This document shows positions 54,965 to 62,851 of a DNA stretch of 64,000 nucleotides, piece by piece. Below the pieces are notes generated by a model. The model saw only the letters and a program-made list of their open reading frames with translations. It was not told the DNA's origin and did not search any database. Position 1 is the stretch's first letter, and each line of letters starts with the position of its first letter. This DNA comes from Candidatus Jettenia caeni. GTDB taxonomy: Bacteria; Planctomycetota; Brocadiia; Brocadiales; Brocadiaceae. The stretch lies in assembly GCA_000296795.1 (NCBI GenBank), contig BAFH01000003.1:744401-808400 (forward strand), given 5' to 3'. The position numbers and the translations under genes were made by a program.

Positions 54965-56502
54965 TCTAGCGTGACTTTACTAAAGTAAAGCCGAAGCAAA
55001 GTCATAAGATATTGACATATAAGGAGAAGATGAGCAATTTGAGTGTATACACTGATATATAGAGCAATAAGGGGAAAAGGATGTGATAGGAGAGGAGAGT
55101 AGGATTAAGCAAATATATCCAATAATTATCAGATGGACGTCATTGACCCAAAAGAAATACCTTTCATCGAAGAAGAGATAATCAAAGTGCTCCTTGATAA
55201 ACAGCAAATAAATCTTGATACCTTGCTGTGTGATACGAGTAATTTTTTTACCTACATTGATTCTGGCAACAGGCAGTGCGATGTTGCCCGGAGGGGATAT
55301 AATAAACAAAAGAGAATGGACTTGAAGCAGTTTGGATTATTTCTTTTAGTTTCCCGTCAGGATCAAATTCCCCTTTTTCATAAGATATATCAGGGAAATC
55401 TTTCAGATAGAACGATTTTTCAAGAGCAATTCAGAGATATGGTAAATCGATTTAAAGCCATTTCCGGCTCATTAGAGGACATAACCCTGGTATTTGACCA
55501 GGGAAATAACTCCAAGAAGATATTACAAGAGGTAAACAGCACAGTGAGTTTTGTCGGCTCTGTATCACCCTATCACCAGAGGTCTCTTATAGAAGAGGCC
55601 AATAGATCGATGAGCAAAATACAGGTAAAGGATCGTAGTGTTGATTGTTGTCGGATAAGAACCAACCTTTGGCAGATGGATCTTACGGTAGTGGTATATA
55701 TTTCCGAGAAACTTCGGCAGGGACAACTCAGAGGAGTTGAGCAAAGCATAAAGAAACTCTTTGAAAAACTCAAGGGTATTCAGGAAAAAATCAAGGCACC
55801 GACTCAAAGAGGTAAAAAGAGAGACCGTGAGGAGTTAGAAGCGAGAATAACAGCACTCATTGCTTCTTCCGTACCGGAGGGTCTTATTGACTGGCGTATT
55901 GAAGATGGGAAAAGAGATGCATTTGAACTGGACTTTTGGATAGAGCAAGAGCGGTTTGAGTATTTGAAAGAACATTGGTTTGGGCGTCGTATAGTAATCA
56001 CCAACCGTCATAAATGGGATACAGAGGAGATTATCCTGGCTTATTGGGGACAACATAAGGTGGAATATGTTTTTAAAAATCTTAAAAATCCCTTTCACTT
56101 GGCAGTGCGGCCGCAGTATCACTGGACAGACCAGAAGATTGAAGTTCATGGATTTATTTGGGTGCTTGCATTTCTTCTGGGCATGATTGCTTATAAAAGA
56201 GCCAAAGAAAAAGCACGTTTCCAGGGCTCAATCTCTACACTCCTGGAGAAACTCTCATCGATAAGGCTTGCAACATTCATTGAAGGCCCTTCAGAGAAAT
56301 CGAAAGGGAAATATAAGACAACTCAACATCTTGAAGAAATGGATGAAGACCTTTTAGCTCTTGTAAACGCTCTAGGAATATCTCATGCACTAGAAAAGTC
56401 TTCAATCCCTTTCAGTGTATACAACTAAAAAATTCGCTTTCCTCATATATCTCAACACCTTAGGACTTTATTTTGACTTTACTTTAGTAAAGTCACGCTA
56501 GA
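54965..56502 (+). mobile_element. IS1634-like insertion sequence with 26-bp perfect terminal inverted repeats
   Basis: The left end TCTAGCGTGACTTTACTAAA... (54965-54990) is the exact inverse of the right end at 56477-56502, 26 bp in all. The terminal repeats themselves contain the palindrome CTTTACTAAAGTAAAG. The element is about 1.54 kb and holds one transposase frame. I could not see a target-site duplication with certainty. Confidence 0.85.
55133..56428 (+). CDS. IS1634/IS4-superfamily DDE transposase, apparently N-terminally shortened
   Basis: A 431-residue frame. The likely catalytic acids are Asp in L-L-C-D-T-S-N-F (about residue 34), Asp in L-V-F-D-Q-G-N-N-S-K-K (about 124) and Glu near V-E-Y-V-F-K-N-L-K (about 310), as in IS1634-type enzymes with a beta-strand insertion. 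The C-terminal H-G-F-I-W-V-L-A-F-L-L segment is typical. Family members usually have about 100 or more extra N-terminal residues. Only 168 bp separate this start from the IS end, and the frame has a stop just upstream, so the DNA-binding N-terminus seems lost. There is no good ribosome site. The copy is probably defective. Confidence 0.82.
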   Translation: MDVIDPKEIPFIEEEIIKVLLDKQQINLDTLLCDTSNFFTYIDSGNRQCDVARRGYNKQKRMDLKQFGLFLLVSRQDQIPLFHKIYQGNLSDRTIFQEQFRDMVNRFKAISGSLEDITLVFDQGNNSKKILQEVNSTVSFVGSVSPYHQRSLIEEANRSMSKIQVKDRSVDCCRIRTNLWQMDLTVVVYISEKLRQGQLRGVEQSIKKLFEKLKGIQEKIKAPTQRGKKRDREELEARITALIASSVPEGLIDWRIEDGKRDAFELDFWIEQERFEYLKEHWFGRRIVITNRHKWDTEEIILAYWGQHKVEYVFKNLKNPFHLAVRPQYHWTDQKIEVHGFIWVLAFLLGMIAYKRAKEKARFQGSISTLLEKLSSIRLATFIEGPSEKSKGKYKTTQHLEEMDEDLLALVNALGISHALEKSSIPFSVYN

Positions 56503-56508
56503 ATCATT

Positions 56509-56748
56509 TCATTCTTTATTCCTACAAATTCTAAAGGAACTGCATTGAAAATAGCCTGCGTACACCATTGAAGAGCTGGTACAAGAAGCAATGATATGGA
56601 TGCGTGGGACAGGAGCATGACCTTTGGCTTCAAACCTGGCAATGGCTCGTGGGCTTACTCTTAAGAGTTCACTCATCTGTGCTTGACTAAGTTCGGCTTT
56701 TTCGCGTAAAAATTTTATGTGTTTTCCTAATATAGATAACTCTCCAGT
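56509..56748 (-). pseudogene. XRE-type HTH regulator remnant next to the IS end
   Basis: The minus strand is open for 80 codons without a start. It reads L-G-K-H-I-K-F-L-R-E-K-A-E-L-S-Q-A-Q-M-S-E-L-L-R-V-S-P-R-A-I-A-R-F-E-A-K-G, a standard Cro/CI-type helix-turn-helix. TAA precedes it and no ATG, GTG or TTG is suitably placed. The C-terminal part is degenerate and ends 7 bp from the IS right end, so the gene appears broken on both sides. Confidence 0.6.
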
Positions 56749-56834
56749 TTATATAGCGTTGTAAATATGCTATATATTTATGCCAAAAGTTGCCGAAAAA
56801 TAAAATTTACTTTTTTCGTACAAGGATGTATTAT

Positions 56835-56918
56835 GCTATGGAATTTCTAAAAATGTCATTGCGGGGTAGTCTTTCCTCTGTTGAGGATATGTTCAGTTTC
56901 ATCCTTGAAATACTATAG
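56835..56918. repeat. Element A copy with internal deletion
   Basis: Starts CTATGGAATTTC, contains the first bases of element B (GTCATTGCGGGGTAG), then jumps to the right arm of element A (GTTCAGTTTCATCCTTGAAATACTATAG). It is a deletion derivative of the composite A/B form, located just before the riboswitch. Confidence 0.7.
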
Positions 56919-56927
56919 CAAGCATTA

Positions 56928-57026
56928 CGATAAAGGTAAACCCTGAGTGATCAGGGGGCGCAAAGTTAAGGATCTCTGATAAACCCACAAAGAGCAGATA
57001 GCAGGAAGATAGCCTTACTGCCGAAG
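56928..57026 (+). ncRNA. GEMM-I family cyclic-dinucleotide riboswitch aptamer
   Basis: The pattern matches the GEMM-I/c-di-GMP-I aptamer: AAAGGTAAACC, then a hairpin CCTGA-GTGAT-CAGG with a GTGA-type tetraloop, then the conserved GGCGCAAAG, then a second arm with AGGATCTCT ... AGAGCAG. It closes with GATAGCC and CTGCCGAAG, complementary to the 5' strand. The base just before GGTAAACC is A; in the Vc2 riboswitch the matching G (G20) recognises one guanine of c-di-GMP. An A there is associated with the GEMM-Ib (3',3'-cGAMP-responsive) group, but my alignment of that base is by eye. Confidence 0.75.
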
Positions 57027-57066
57027 ATTTTTTTTCAATAAATATCTTTGCAGTAAGGCTTTTTTG
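57012..57066 (+). terminator. Intrinsic terminator overlapping the riboswitch 3' strand
   Basis: GCCTTACTGC (57012-57021), which closes the aptamer, is perfectly complementary to GCAGTAAGGC (57050-57059), followed by TTTTTTGTTTT. The two pairings exclude each other: with ligand the aptamer holds the 5' strand and transcription goes on; without ligand the terminator forms. A genetic ON switch is thus predicted. Confidence 0.8.
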
Positions 57067-57157
57067 TTTTATGGGTATTCCTGAATGTTTATGGAGTATA
57101 ACGATAGAGTACCGTGATACTCTATTTCCTGTAAAATTTTTAGAAGGGAGGTCTTAG

Positions 57158-58226
57158 ATGAAAGGCGCGTGTCGTGTCGTGTCGTGTCGTGTCATTTTTG
57201 TCTGTTATTTTTATCTTTATCTTATTCTTGCAGGTGACGCCTGCCGGGGCACAGGTTGTATACGAGTATGGCTTCGAAAGTGAATGGAGTGGTTGGAGTG
57301 CAGATCAAGGTATTTGGGATGTGGGTCAACCTACTCCGCCTTCACCTGTTGCTCATGGTGGTTCAAGGTGTGCAGGAACGGTTTTGGATGGTAATTATCC
57401 TATGACTAATCCTAGTCGTCTTATCAGTCCTTCAGTTAGGCTTCCTAACGTAAGCGGTGACGAAGAGGTACATCTGCGTTTCTGGCAATGGTTCTCATAT
57501 ACGCCTAATGATGCTGGGTATGTCCAGATTTCTGTTCAAGATGATACAACGGGTGCATGGTCAGATTGGGCAAATATAAGTAATGCTATATGGGGAACAT
57601 CCGCTGGATGGTCATTGATGGATTTAGATCTTACTGCTTATGCAGGTAAAGAAATAAGGATTGGATTTTGGCATACTATTGTTTATGCTTATGAGAACTT
57701 GGGTTAGTATATAGACGACATCCAGATCACCGGTGTCGTTCCTTCTGCACCCTATATAGATGTTACCTCCCTTCCTGACTTGAACGGCAACGGTTCACCT
57801 GAGATTGCAGGATTGCGTGTGAAACTGAGCGGTATTCCGCAAGTTATCATAAAGGATAATACCACAGAGGTAACGATCAGGAAGATAAAGTTCTTTGGTC
57901 CTACCTATACGCCTAAGGCCCTGACGACAGTTCCGGATGTGAATAGCAATGGTATTCCTGAACTAGCCGTCCTGGGAGTGGATAAGGAAGGTAATGTAAT
58001 CGTACAGAGAAGGGATGCAAGCAACCCGCAATTAGAGATGAATATAACATTTTTCGATTCGAATTTCAGACCTGAGGGAATAACTTCAATGCAGGACATT
58101 GATGGTAATGGCATACCGGAAATAGCGGTGCTGGCGATAAGAAAGTCAGATGGCGTCGCACAGGTACGGATCAGAGATGCAGTTACGAGAGTGTTATTAA
58201 AATCAATCAACTATCCAAGAAATTAG
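57158..58226 (+). pseudogene. Riboswitch-controlled secreted protein gene (MAM/CHU-like plus Asp/Asn-Gly repeats), out of frame at a pentamer repeat and with one stop codon
   Basis: ATG at 57158 with AGGGAGG upstream. From 57174 the second frame encodes a hydrophobic signal (S-F-L-S-V-I-F-I-F-I-L-F-L ... P-A-G-A-Q). A beta-sandwich domain follows (Y-E-Y-G-F-E-S-E-W-S-G-W-S ... A-Y-E-N-L-G, then Y-I-D-D-I), and then three repeats with D-[LVI]-[ND]-x-N-G-[NI]-P-E-[IL]-A. Two lesions are visible. The ATG is out of frame with the body because five GTGTC units (57169-57193) follow it. A TAG at 57705-57707 stands where relatives have Trp in G-W-Y-I-D-D. A weak GTG start at 57174 could bypass the first. 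It is probably a surface protein gene in decay or phase-off. Confidence 0.7.
57169..57193 (+). repeat. (GTGTC)5 pentanucleotide tandem repeat in the coding start
   Basis: Five perfect GTGTC units start four codons after the ATG at 57158. The signal peptide and mature protein are in another frame. Three or six units would bring ATG and body into one frame. With three units the start would read M-K-G-A-C-R-V-V-S-F-L-S-V and give an ordinary signal peptide. Confidence 0.85.
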
Positions 58227-58372
58227 CCGTTCACGTTGCAAGAATCCAAGTGAATTTCTTTTCCCTGAATAGAGGGAAATTCAAAGCGGGGGTACGGTGC
58301 CCCGTGCCCCTGCGAGCTACTACCTTGTCCAGATAGTTTTTGACCATAGACCTCATGAACAATTCTTTCGTC

Positions 58373-59170
58373 TTATTTGAGCGCCTCGCTTTGTTCGCTT
58401 TCCCACTGCAGGAAGTTATCCATGTCGGTCTTGACTGATTTCACTACAAATGCAATAACAGCCATATCATCAAGGTAACCAATTACGGGAATAAAATCCG
58501 GCATAACGTCAACGGGAGAAACAAAATAGATAATGGCAGCTATCGATAAAACGATCGATTCCCACGGGATTTCCTTATAATCGCCGCGAATGTAAGCCCG
58601 TACCATCCGGATTAGCGCTGAAAGGTATTGCCATGCCTGGCTAACAGGTCCCTGCTTCTTACGTTTTGTTTTTTTGACTGCTTTATCAAGGAGTTTTTTC
58701 GTTTTCTCCGGGTTATGTGCGTATATTTCTGCCTTATGCCTGGCTCTTTTGAACTCTTTTGATGTCAGCACATTGCCGACCTTCCTGAATATTCCGAATC
58801 TTCCGGCCAGGTAGTCTTTTACTACGGGTTTTCTTTCAATCTTTACCCCGAAGTAAATAAGAACAAGATCGGAGGATGCCGTGTTAATAATACTATGGAT
58901 CTCTCCGGGTTCGACCGCAATACAAACACCCTTTTCAACCGGGTATTCCTTATCATCGATTCGGACAATTCCCTTACCCTCTTCGAAAAAGAAGATTTCA
59001 TACCTGTCATCGTGGGTATGGGAACCAGCTATTTGGCCAGGTGTGATGCGCGCCTGAGAAAAACCCGTTACATTAGGTATTTCATCCTTCTTCAGCAACA
59101 CCTTTTTCTTTATTTCAGGGTTATGGGATACACCTTCCTCTGGCAGGTCTGAAAGTGATACAATTTTCAT
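58373..59170 (-). CDS. Cupin-YkvA (DUF1232) fusion protein
   Basis: A 265-residue protein. Residues 35-110 form a cupin barrel with G-S-H-T-H-D-D-R-Y-E-I-F-F-F-E-E-G-K-G and P-G-E-I-H-S-I, giving three His and one Glu as likely metal ligands. A basic linker (about 140-175, K-K-T-K-R-K-K) follows. Residues 180-260 match YkvA/DUF1232: a helix pair with I-Y-F-V-S-P-V-D-V-M-P-D-F-I-P-V-I-G-Y-L-D-D. YkvA domains are usually stand-alone small membrane-associated proteins. The fusion suggests a metabolite- or metal-sensing head on a membrane tail. It lies 68 bp after the DUF488 gene on the same strand. Confidence 0.8.
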   Translation of the reverse strand: MKIVSLSDLPEEGVSHNPEIKKKVLLKKDEIPNVTGFSQARITPGQIAGSHTHDDRYEIFFFEEGKGIVRIDDKEYPVEKGVCIAVEPGEIHSIINTASSDLVLIYFGVKIERKPVVKDYLAGRFGIFRKVGNVLTSKEFKRARHKAEIYAHNPEKTKKLLDKAVKKTKRKKQGPVSQAWQYLSALIRMVRAYIRGDYKEIPWESIVLSIAAIIYFVSPVDVMPDFIPVIGYLDDMAVIAFVVKSVKTDMDNFLQWESEQSEALK

Positions 59171-59238
59171 ATTCTATCTTAATCCTATAGAAGTTTTTAT
59201 TTTGACGGGATGGACAAAATATTGCATTTTGTCCTTCC

Positions 59239-59595
59239 TTATTCCTTACTTCGCCTTTTCTCCAGGTATTCCTTGAGGGCGACTGCGTTATTAAAGCTCT
59301 TATTTTTAGCAGCAAATACGAGAGTCAATGCGCCTTCGCCGGCCTTCCTCACAAGTTGCTCCACCAACTCAGATCGATTTTCCAGTTCCCGATAATAACG
59401 ATTCCTGAATTCTTCCCATTTCTCGGGGTCGTGACCAAACCATTTCCGAAGCTCGCTGCTTGGTGCAATCTCCTTGAGCCAGGAATGAATGTGTGCTTTT
59501 TCCTTACTAACACCGCGAGGCCATATCCGGTCTACCAACACCCGGTAGCCGTCATCTTTCGAAGGGGCATCATAAGCTCTTTTTAAATAAATCAT
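59239..59595 (-). CDS. DUF488 family protein (YeaO-like)
   Basis: A 118-residue protein: [16 protein letters not shown] near residue 18, [12 protein letters not shown] near 53, and V-F-A-A-K-N near 92, all hallmarks of the YeaO/DUF488 family, whose function is unknown. A 42-bp part of this gene is copied exactly at 53643-53684. GGAGGATA lies upstream of the ATG. Confidence 0.9.
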   Translation of the reverse strand: MIYLKRAYDAPSKDDGYRVLVDRIWPRGVSKEKAHIHSWLKEIAPSSELRKWFGHDPEKWEEFRNRYYRELENRSELVEQLVRKAGEGALTLVFAAKNKSFNNAVALKEYLEKRRSKE

Positions 59596-59640
59596 ACCGG
59601 AAATCTATCCTCCTTAGTGCTGTTGTAGGGCAAGGCTAAA

Positions 59641-59758
59641 CAGGCTGGCCGAGAATTGTTTTTACGGATCAAGCTATACTATAATATTGATTAACTATTG
59701 CAATAAGAGCAACATATAGCATATGTTGCAGGTAGCAATTGAATTCCCGGACAGCCTG
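59641..59758. mobile_element. 118-bp MITE with 4-bp target duplication, inserted in a palindromic repeat
   Basis: The 118-bp insert begins CAGGCTGGCCGAGAATT and ends with the near-inverse AATTCCCGGACAGCCTG, and is flanked by TAAA on both sides (59637-59640 and 59759-59762). Removing it and one TAAA restores GGGCAAGGCTAAAGCCTTGCC, a standard copy of the local palindrome family. It has no coding capacity. The interior has a GCAACATA/TATGTTGC hairpin. Confidence 0.85.
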
Positions 59759-60228
59759 TAAAGCCTTGCCTCCCCATCTGAATAGGCGATCGGAGATAGC
59801 ACAATCCCGAAGGGTCGCCCTACAGAAGAAAATTCCTATCCATTAATTAGATTGGGTTTTAAAAGACAAAACCCAACAGCCTTTTACCCACCCCTAAATC
59901 CCCTCCCGAGAGGGGACTTTTCCCGACCGGGTCGAGAACTAGCTTTTATTCCCCTCCTGGGAGGGGTTAGGGGTGGGTTCATTCCCATAGGCATCAAGCT
60001 AAGAATCCGTTTCCATAAAAAGGAGGTATCCCTTTGGAAAAAGAGCCATGTTTGTCCATAATCCCCCTTAGCCCCCCTTTTCTAAAGAAAGACTTCCTTT
60101 TTCCCCTTTTTTAAGGGGGATCAAGGGGGATTACAACAACATCCTGGTACCGCTTTGATATTGGATACAGAAGATTGTAAGATTACTTCAGTCGTTCTTT
60201 CTTCACAATTTAGAGGAGAGGCATCCTG
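59759..60228. other. Intergenic repeats
   Basis: No gene was seen. It contains the right half of the split GGCAAGGCTAAAGCCTTGCC palindrome. A GGGTTTTAAAAGACAAAACCC palindrome with CACCCCTAAATCCCCTCCC hairpins (59850-59990) is inverted relative to 10541-10660. CCCCCTTT/AAAGGGGG repeats occupy 60058-60137. Confidence 0.65.
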
Positions 60229-61131
60229 TTATGCCAGAGATTTAGCACATCGGAAGCCGATCGTATCGTTTTTGTAAGTAGGTTCATCATAATCCCGATT
60301 CGCACATCGGATATGAACTACACCAGACCCATTCCACGAGCCTCCCCGCAATACCTTACATGCGTTCAGAAACCCACTGGTTGCTGAAGGTTTTAATTCA
60401 TAAATAGAGATGCCAACCTCTTCGGGTCTTCCGAAGTAGGGATTTTCCTCTGCTATAACCGGCCCTTGTGGATCTTTATGAGGAGCATGCTCATAATAAT
60501 GACTATCATACCAATCAGCCGTCCATTCCCACACATTTCCTGCCATGTCAAAACATCCGCAGACACTTTGTCCTTGCGGGAATTGAGTAACCGGAGTCGG
60601 TTTTTCAATCTTTAACTCAGCGCAATTCAATTTTGTTTTATCGAAGACATTACCCCATGGATAGATCCTGCCATCCATTCCACGGGCGGCCTTTTCCCAT
60701 TCTGCTTCAGTAGGCATCCTTTTCCCCGCCCATTTCGCAAAAGCCTCAGCCTCATACCACGAAATATTTACAACGGGACAATCTTGCTGCCCGCCCTGCA
60801 GAATAGTGTCAAGATCACCACTATCCAAAGGATTTGTCTGTGAGATAAACTGCCATCCGGCATCTGACCAGAATAATTTTTGCGTATAACCCCCGGATTT
60901 GATAAATTTCTTGTATTGGGCATTCGTGACCGGATACTTGTCTATAAGATAAGCGCTTAAGTAAACTTCTCTTTGAGGAAATTCGTTATATAACCGGTCA
61001 ATCTCGATAGTATGATCAAGGTCTAATAATGTATCGATATCCTTCTTTGTACTTCCCATGAGAAATGGCCCTTCGGGGATAAGTATCATACCGTCGGGAA
61101 CAGATTGTTTTTCTTCAGGTATTTTAATCAT
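60229..61131 (-). CDS. SUMF1/formylglycine-generating-enzyme-domain protein (lacks FGE cysteines)
   Basis: A 300-residue protein that is almost wholly a SUMF1 domain: P-E-G-P-F-L-M-G-S, K-Y-P-V-T-N-A-Q-Y, P-V-V-N-I-S-W-Y-E-A-E-A-F-A-K-W, R-M-P-T-E-A-E-W-E-K-A-A-R-G, G-N-V-W-E-W-T-A-D-W-Y and L-R-G-G-S-W ... G-F-R-C-A. The Cys pair used by true formylglycine-generating enzymes in the G-G-S-W region is absent (N-G-S-G-V-V-H-I-R-C-A-N-R). It is probably a non-oxidase member such as those with binding or sulfur-transfer-related roles. No signal peptide. It lies 7 bp after the small gene upstream. Confidence 0.88.
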   Translation of the reverse strand: MIKIPEEKQSVPDGMILIPEGPFLMGSTKKDIDTLLDLDHTIEIDRLYNEFPQREVYLSAYLIDKYPVTNAQYKKFIKSGGYTQKLFWSDAGWQFISQTNPLDSGDLDTILQGGQQDCPVVNISWYEAEAFAKWAGKRMPTEAEWEKAARGMDGRIYPWGNVFDKTKLNCAELKIEKPTPVTQFPQGQSVCGCFDMAGNVWEWTADWYDSHYYEHAPHKDPQGPVIAEENPYFGRPEEVGISIYELKPSATSGFLNACKVLRGGSWNGSGVVHIRCANRDYDEPTYKNDTIGFRCAKSLA

Positions 61132-61138
61132 AAGAGAT

Positions 61139-61408
61139 TCAAAACATTTCCGCTAATTTTTTTGATATTATTGCAAGATTTCTATCTTTGGTCAGGTACT
61201 CCACCTCGTGCGGGTTTACTTTTAAATCGATAAGTATTTTCCTGATATTTTTCCATCCGGATTCTCTCTTTTTCTCATTGGATTCTAAATATAAATTTGA
61301 GACGAGTTCACCTAACTTTTGTATAAGCCGAAGATCTTTATTCTCATAAAAATTCCTGATTACCTTTCTCTGGTATGGCGTATATCCTTTCACATCCTTC
61401 TGATCCAT
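61139..61408 (-). CDS. Small helical protein of unknown function (89 aa)
   Basis: An 89-residue soluble protein rich in Lys, Glu and Leu, predicted all-helical: Y-T-P-Y-Q-R-K-V-I-R-N-F-Y-E-N near residue 9, W-K-N-I-R-K-I-L in the middle, and L-T-K-D-R-N-L-A-I-I-S-K-K near the end. GGAGAA precedes the ATG. Seven base pairs separate it from the SUMF1 gene, so the two form an operon. I recognise no named family. Confidence 0.7.
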   Translation of the reverse strand: MDQKDVKGYTPYQRKVIRNFYENKDLRLIQKLGELVSNLYLESNEKKRESGWKNIRKILIDLKVNPHEVEYLTKDRNLAIISKKLAEMF

Positions 61409-61659
61409 CTCATTTCTCCACGTTATCGTATTTCCTTTAAGTTAAAAATAAATCTTCGCTCTTTCTGTAAATGGGCTAATAATTATGAGGCCAACCTCTG
61501 CATCAGGGTCTACAGAATAATTCGGGAAATCGTACTTACAGAAAGAATCCTTGAAATGATTGTAGGTTTACCCATATAATAATATCATAATTTTACCTTA
61601 TTGCAGCAGAAAAAAGAGGTAGTTCTAAAATTTCAGATTAAGAATTAACTAAAAATTTC

Positions 61660-62421
61660 ATGAAGGTGACGTTTCTCGGTACCGGTACCTCTCATGGCAT
61701 TCCCATGATTGCCTGCAACTGCAAGGTTTGTACCTCTGATAATCCAAAGAATAAGCGGATGCGCACCTCTGTGCTTGTTCATAGTAATAGCTCCAATATC
61801 CTCATCGATGCTCCGCCGGAATTAAGACTTCAGTGCATTAAAAACAATGTTACAAAGCTCGATGCAGTGCTCATCACTCATGCTCATGCTGACCATATAT
61901 TTGGTTTGGACGATATCCGGCGATTCAATATAGTGCAACGTATGGATATGCCTATTTATGGCACGGCCAGTACTCTTGATACCATACGAAATGTCTTCTC
62001 CTACGTATTCAATGGAGAACGGGATAGTGGTGGTTTTAAGCCGAGATTTTCCCTGAATGTTATACATGGTAGTGTAAAAATAGGCAACCTTTCTGTTGCG
62101 CCTATAGAGGCTATTCATGGCGATGGACAGGTGACAGGTTACCGGTTTGAGAAATTTGCTTACATTACTGATGTCAATGATATCCCTGCCGAATCACTGG
62201 AAAAGCTCAGAGGGCTGGATGTGCTCGTATTAGGGGCATTGCGCTATATTCCTCATGCAAAACACTTTAGTATTGAGCAGGCATTGTCTATCGTTGAGAA
62301 ATTAAGGCCACACAAGGCATACTTTACCCATATGTGCCACGATATCGAACATGAAGAGGCTAATCGTAAACTTCCATCAGGTGTTGAATTTGCATTTGAT
62401 GGGCTTATGATTGAAGTTTGA
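61660..62421 (+). CDS. MBL-fold metallohydrolase (PhnP-like)
   Basis: A 253-residue enzyme: M-K-V-T-F-L-G-T-G-T-S-H-G-I-P at the start, C-x-C-x-x-C cysteines near 24-29 as in PhnP-type structural zinc sites, I-L-I-D-A-P-P-E-L-R, the metal motif T-H-A-H-A-D-H-I-F-G-L-D-D near 73, Y-I-T-D-V-N near 167, and T-H-M-C-H-D near 226. It probably hydrolyses a cyclic phosphodiester or a related substrate in the cytoplasm. The gene stands alone. No strong ribosome site was seen. Confidence 0.9.
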   Translation: MKVTFLGTGTSHGIPMIACNCKVCTSDNPKNKRMRTSVLVHSNSSNILIDAPPELRLQCIKNNVTKLDAVLITHAHADHIFGLDDIRRFNIVQRMDMPIYGTASTLDTIRNVFSYVFNGERDSGGFKPRFSLNVIHGSVKIGNLSVAPIEAIHGDGQVTGYRFEKFAYITDVNDIPAESLEKLRGLDVLVLGALRYIPHAKHFSIEQALSIVEKLRPHKAYFTHMCHDIEHEEANRKLPSGVEFAFDGLMIEV

Positions 62422-62479
62422 TTGAAAATTATTATAGAAGAAAGTAATTCCATTTTAACACATTAAAAGGAGATAAGAA

Positions 62480-62605
62480 ATGTTGAAGAAGATTGGTATT
62501 ATAATGACTTTTATTAGTGTTGTTAGTGTATTCATAGTGTGCGCAGGTTGCCATCACGGTGATCATTGCTGTCAAACAAAATTGCAAAGACCCTTATCTG
62601 AATGA
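62480..62605 (+). CDS. Tiny Cys/His-rich lipoprotein (41 aa)
   Basis: ATG after AAAGGAG. The frame is 41 codons: hydrophobic segment residues 4-21, a lipobox-like V-C-A-G-C, then H-H-G-D-H-C-C, a dense metal-ligand cluster, and a short tail ending L-S-E. The strong ribosome site and intact signal argue for a real gene. It would be a lipid-anchored metal-binding peptide. Confidence 0.6.
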   Translation: MLKKIGIIMTFISVVSVFIVCAGCHHGDHCCQTKLQRPLSE

Positions 62606-62851
62606 TATTGTGTTTGGGTTTTAAAAAAAATTCTATTGACAGGTAATTTATTTTTGTTATAGTTTTCACAAAAATTTATATATTTTTCTTTATTGTGAGA
62701 ATTGTTATTCGTTTGAGATTCCCACCTTCGCTATCAGATAATTGCGCCTTTAATGAAAGTATGGGGCAATAGTGAATGAAATAATTTGATGTCGAATTTA
62801 GTTTTTAGAGCATTTTTCCTTTCATCAGAATCAGTCCTGCCTAAGGTTCGT

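Noticed and set aside
57705-57707. TAG as a possible pyrrolysine codon
   Set aside because: The position is a Trp in similar domains and the gene already has a frame break, so a nonsense mutation is simpler.
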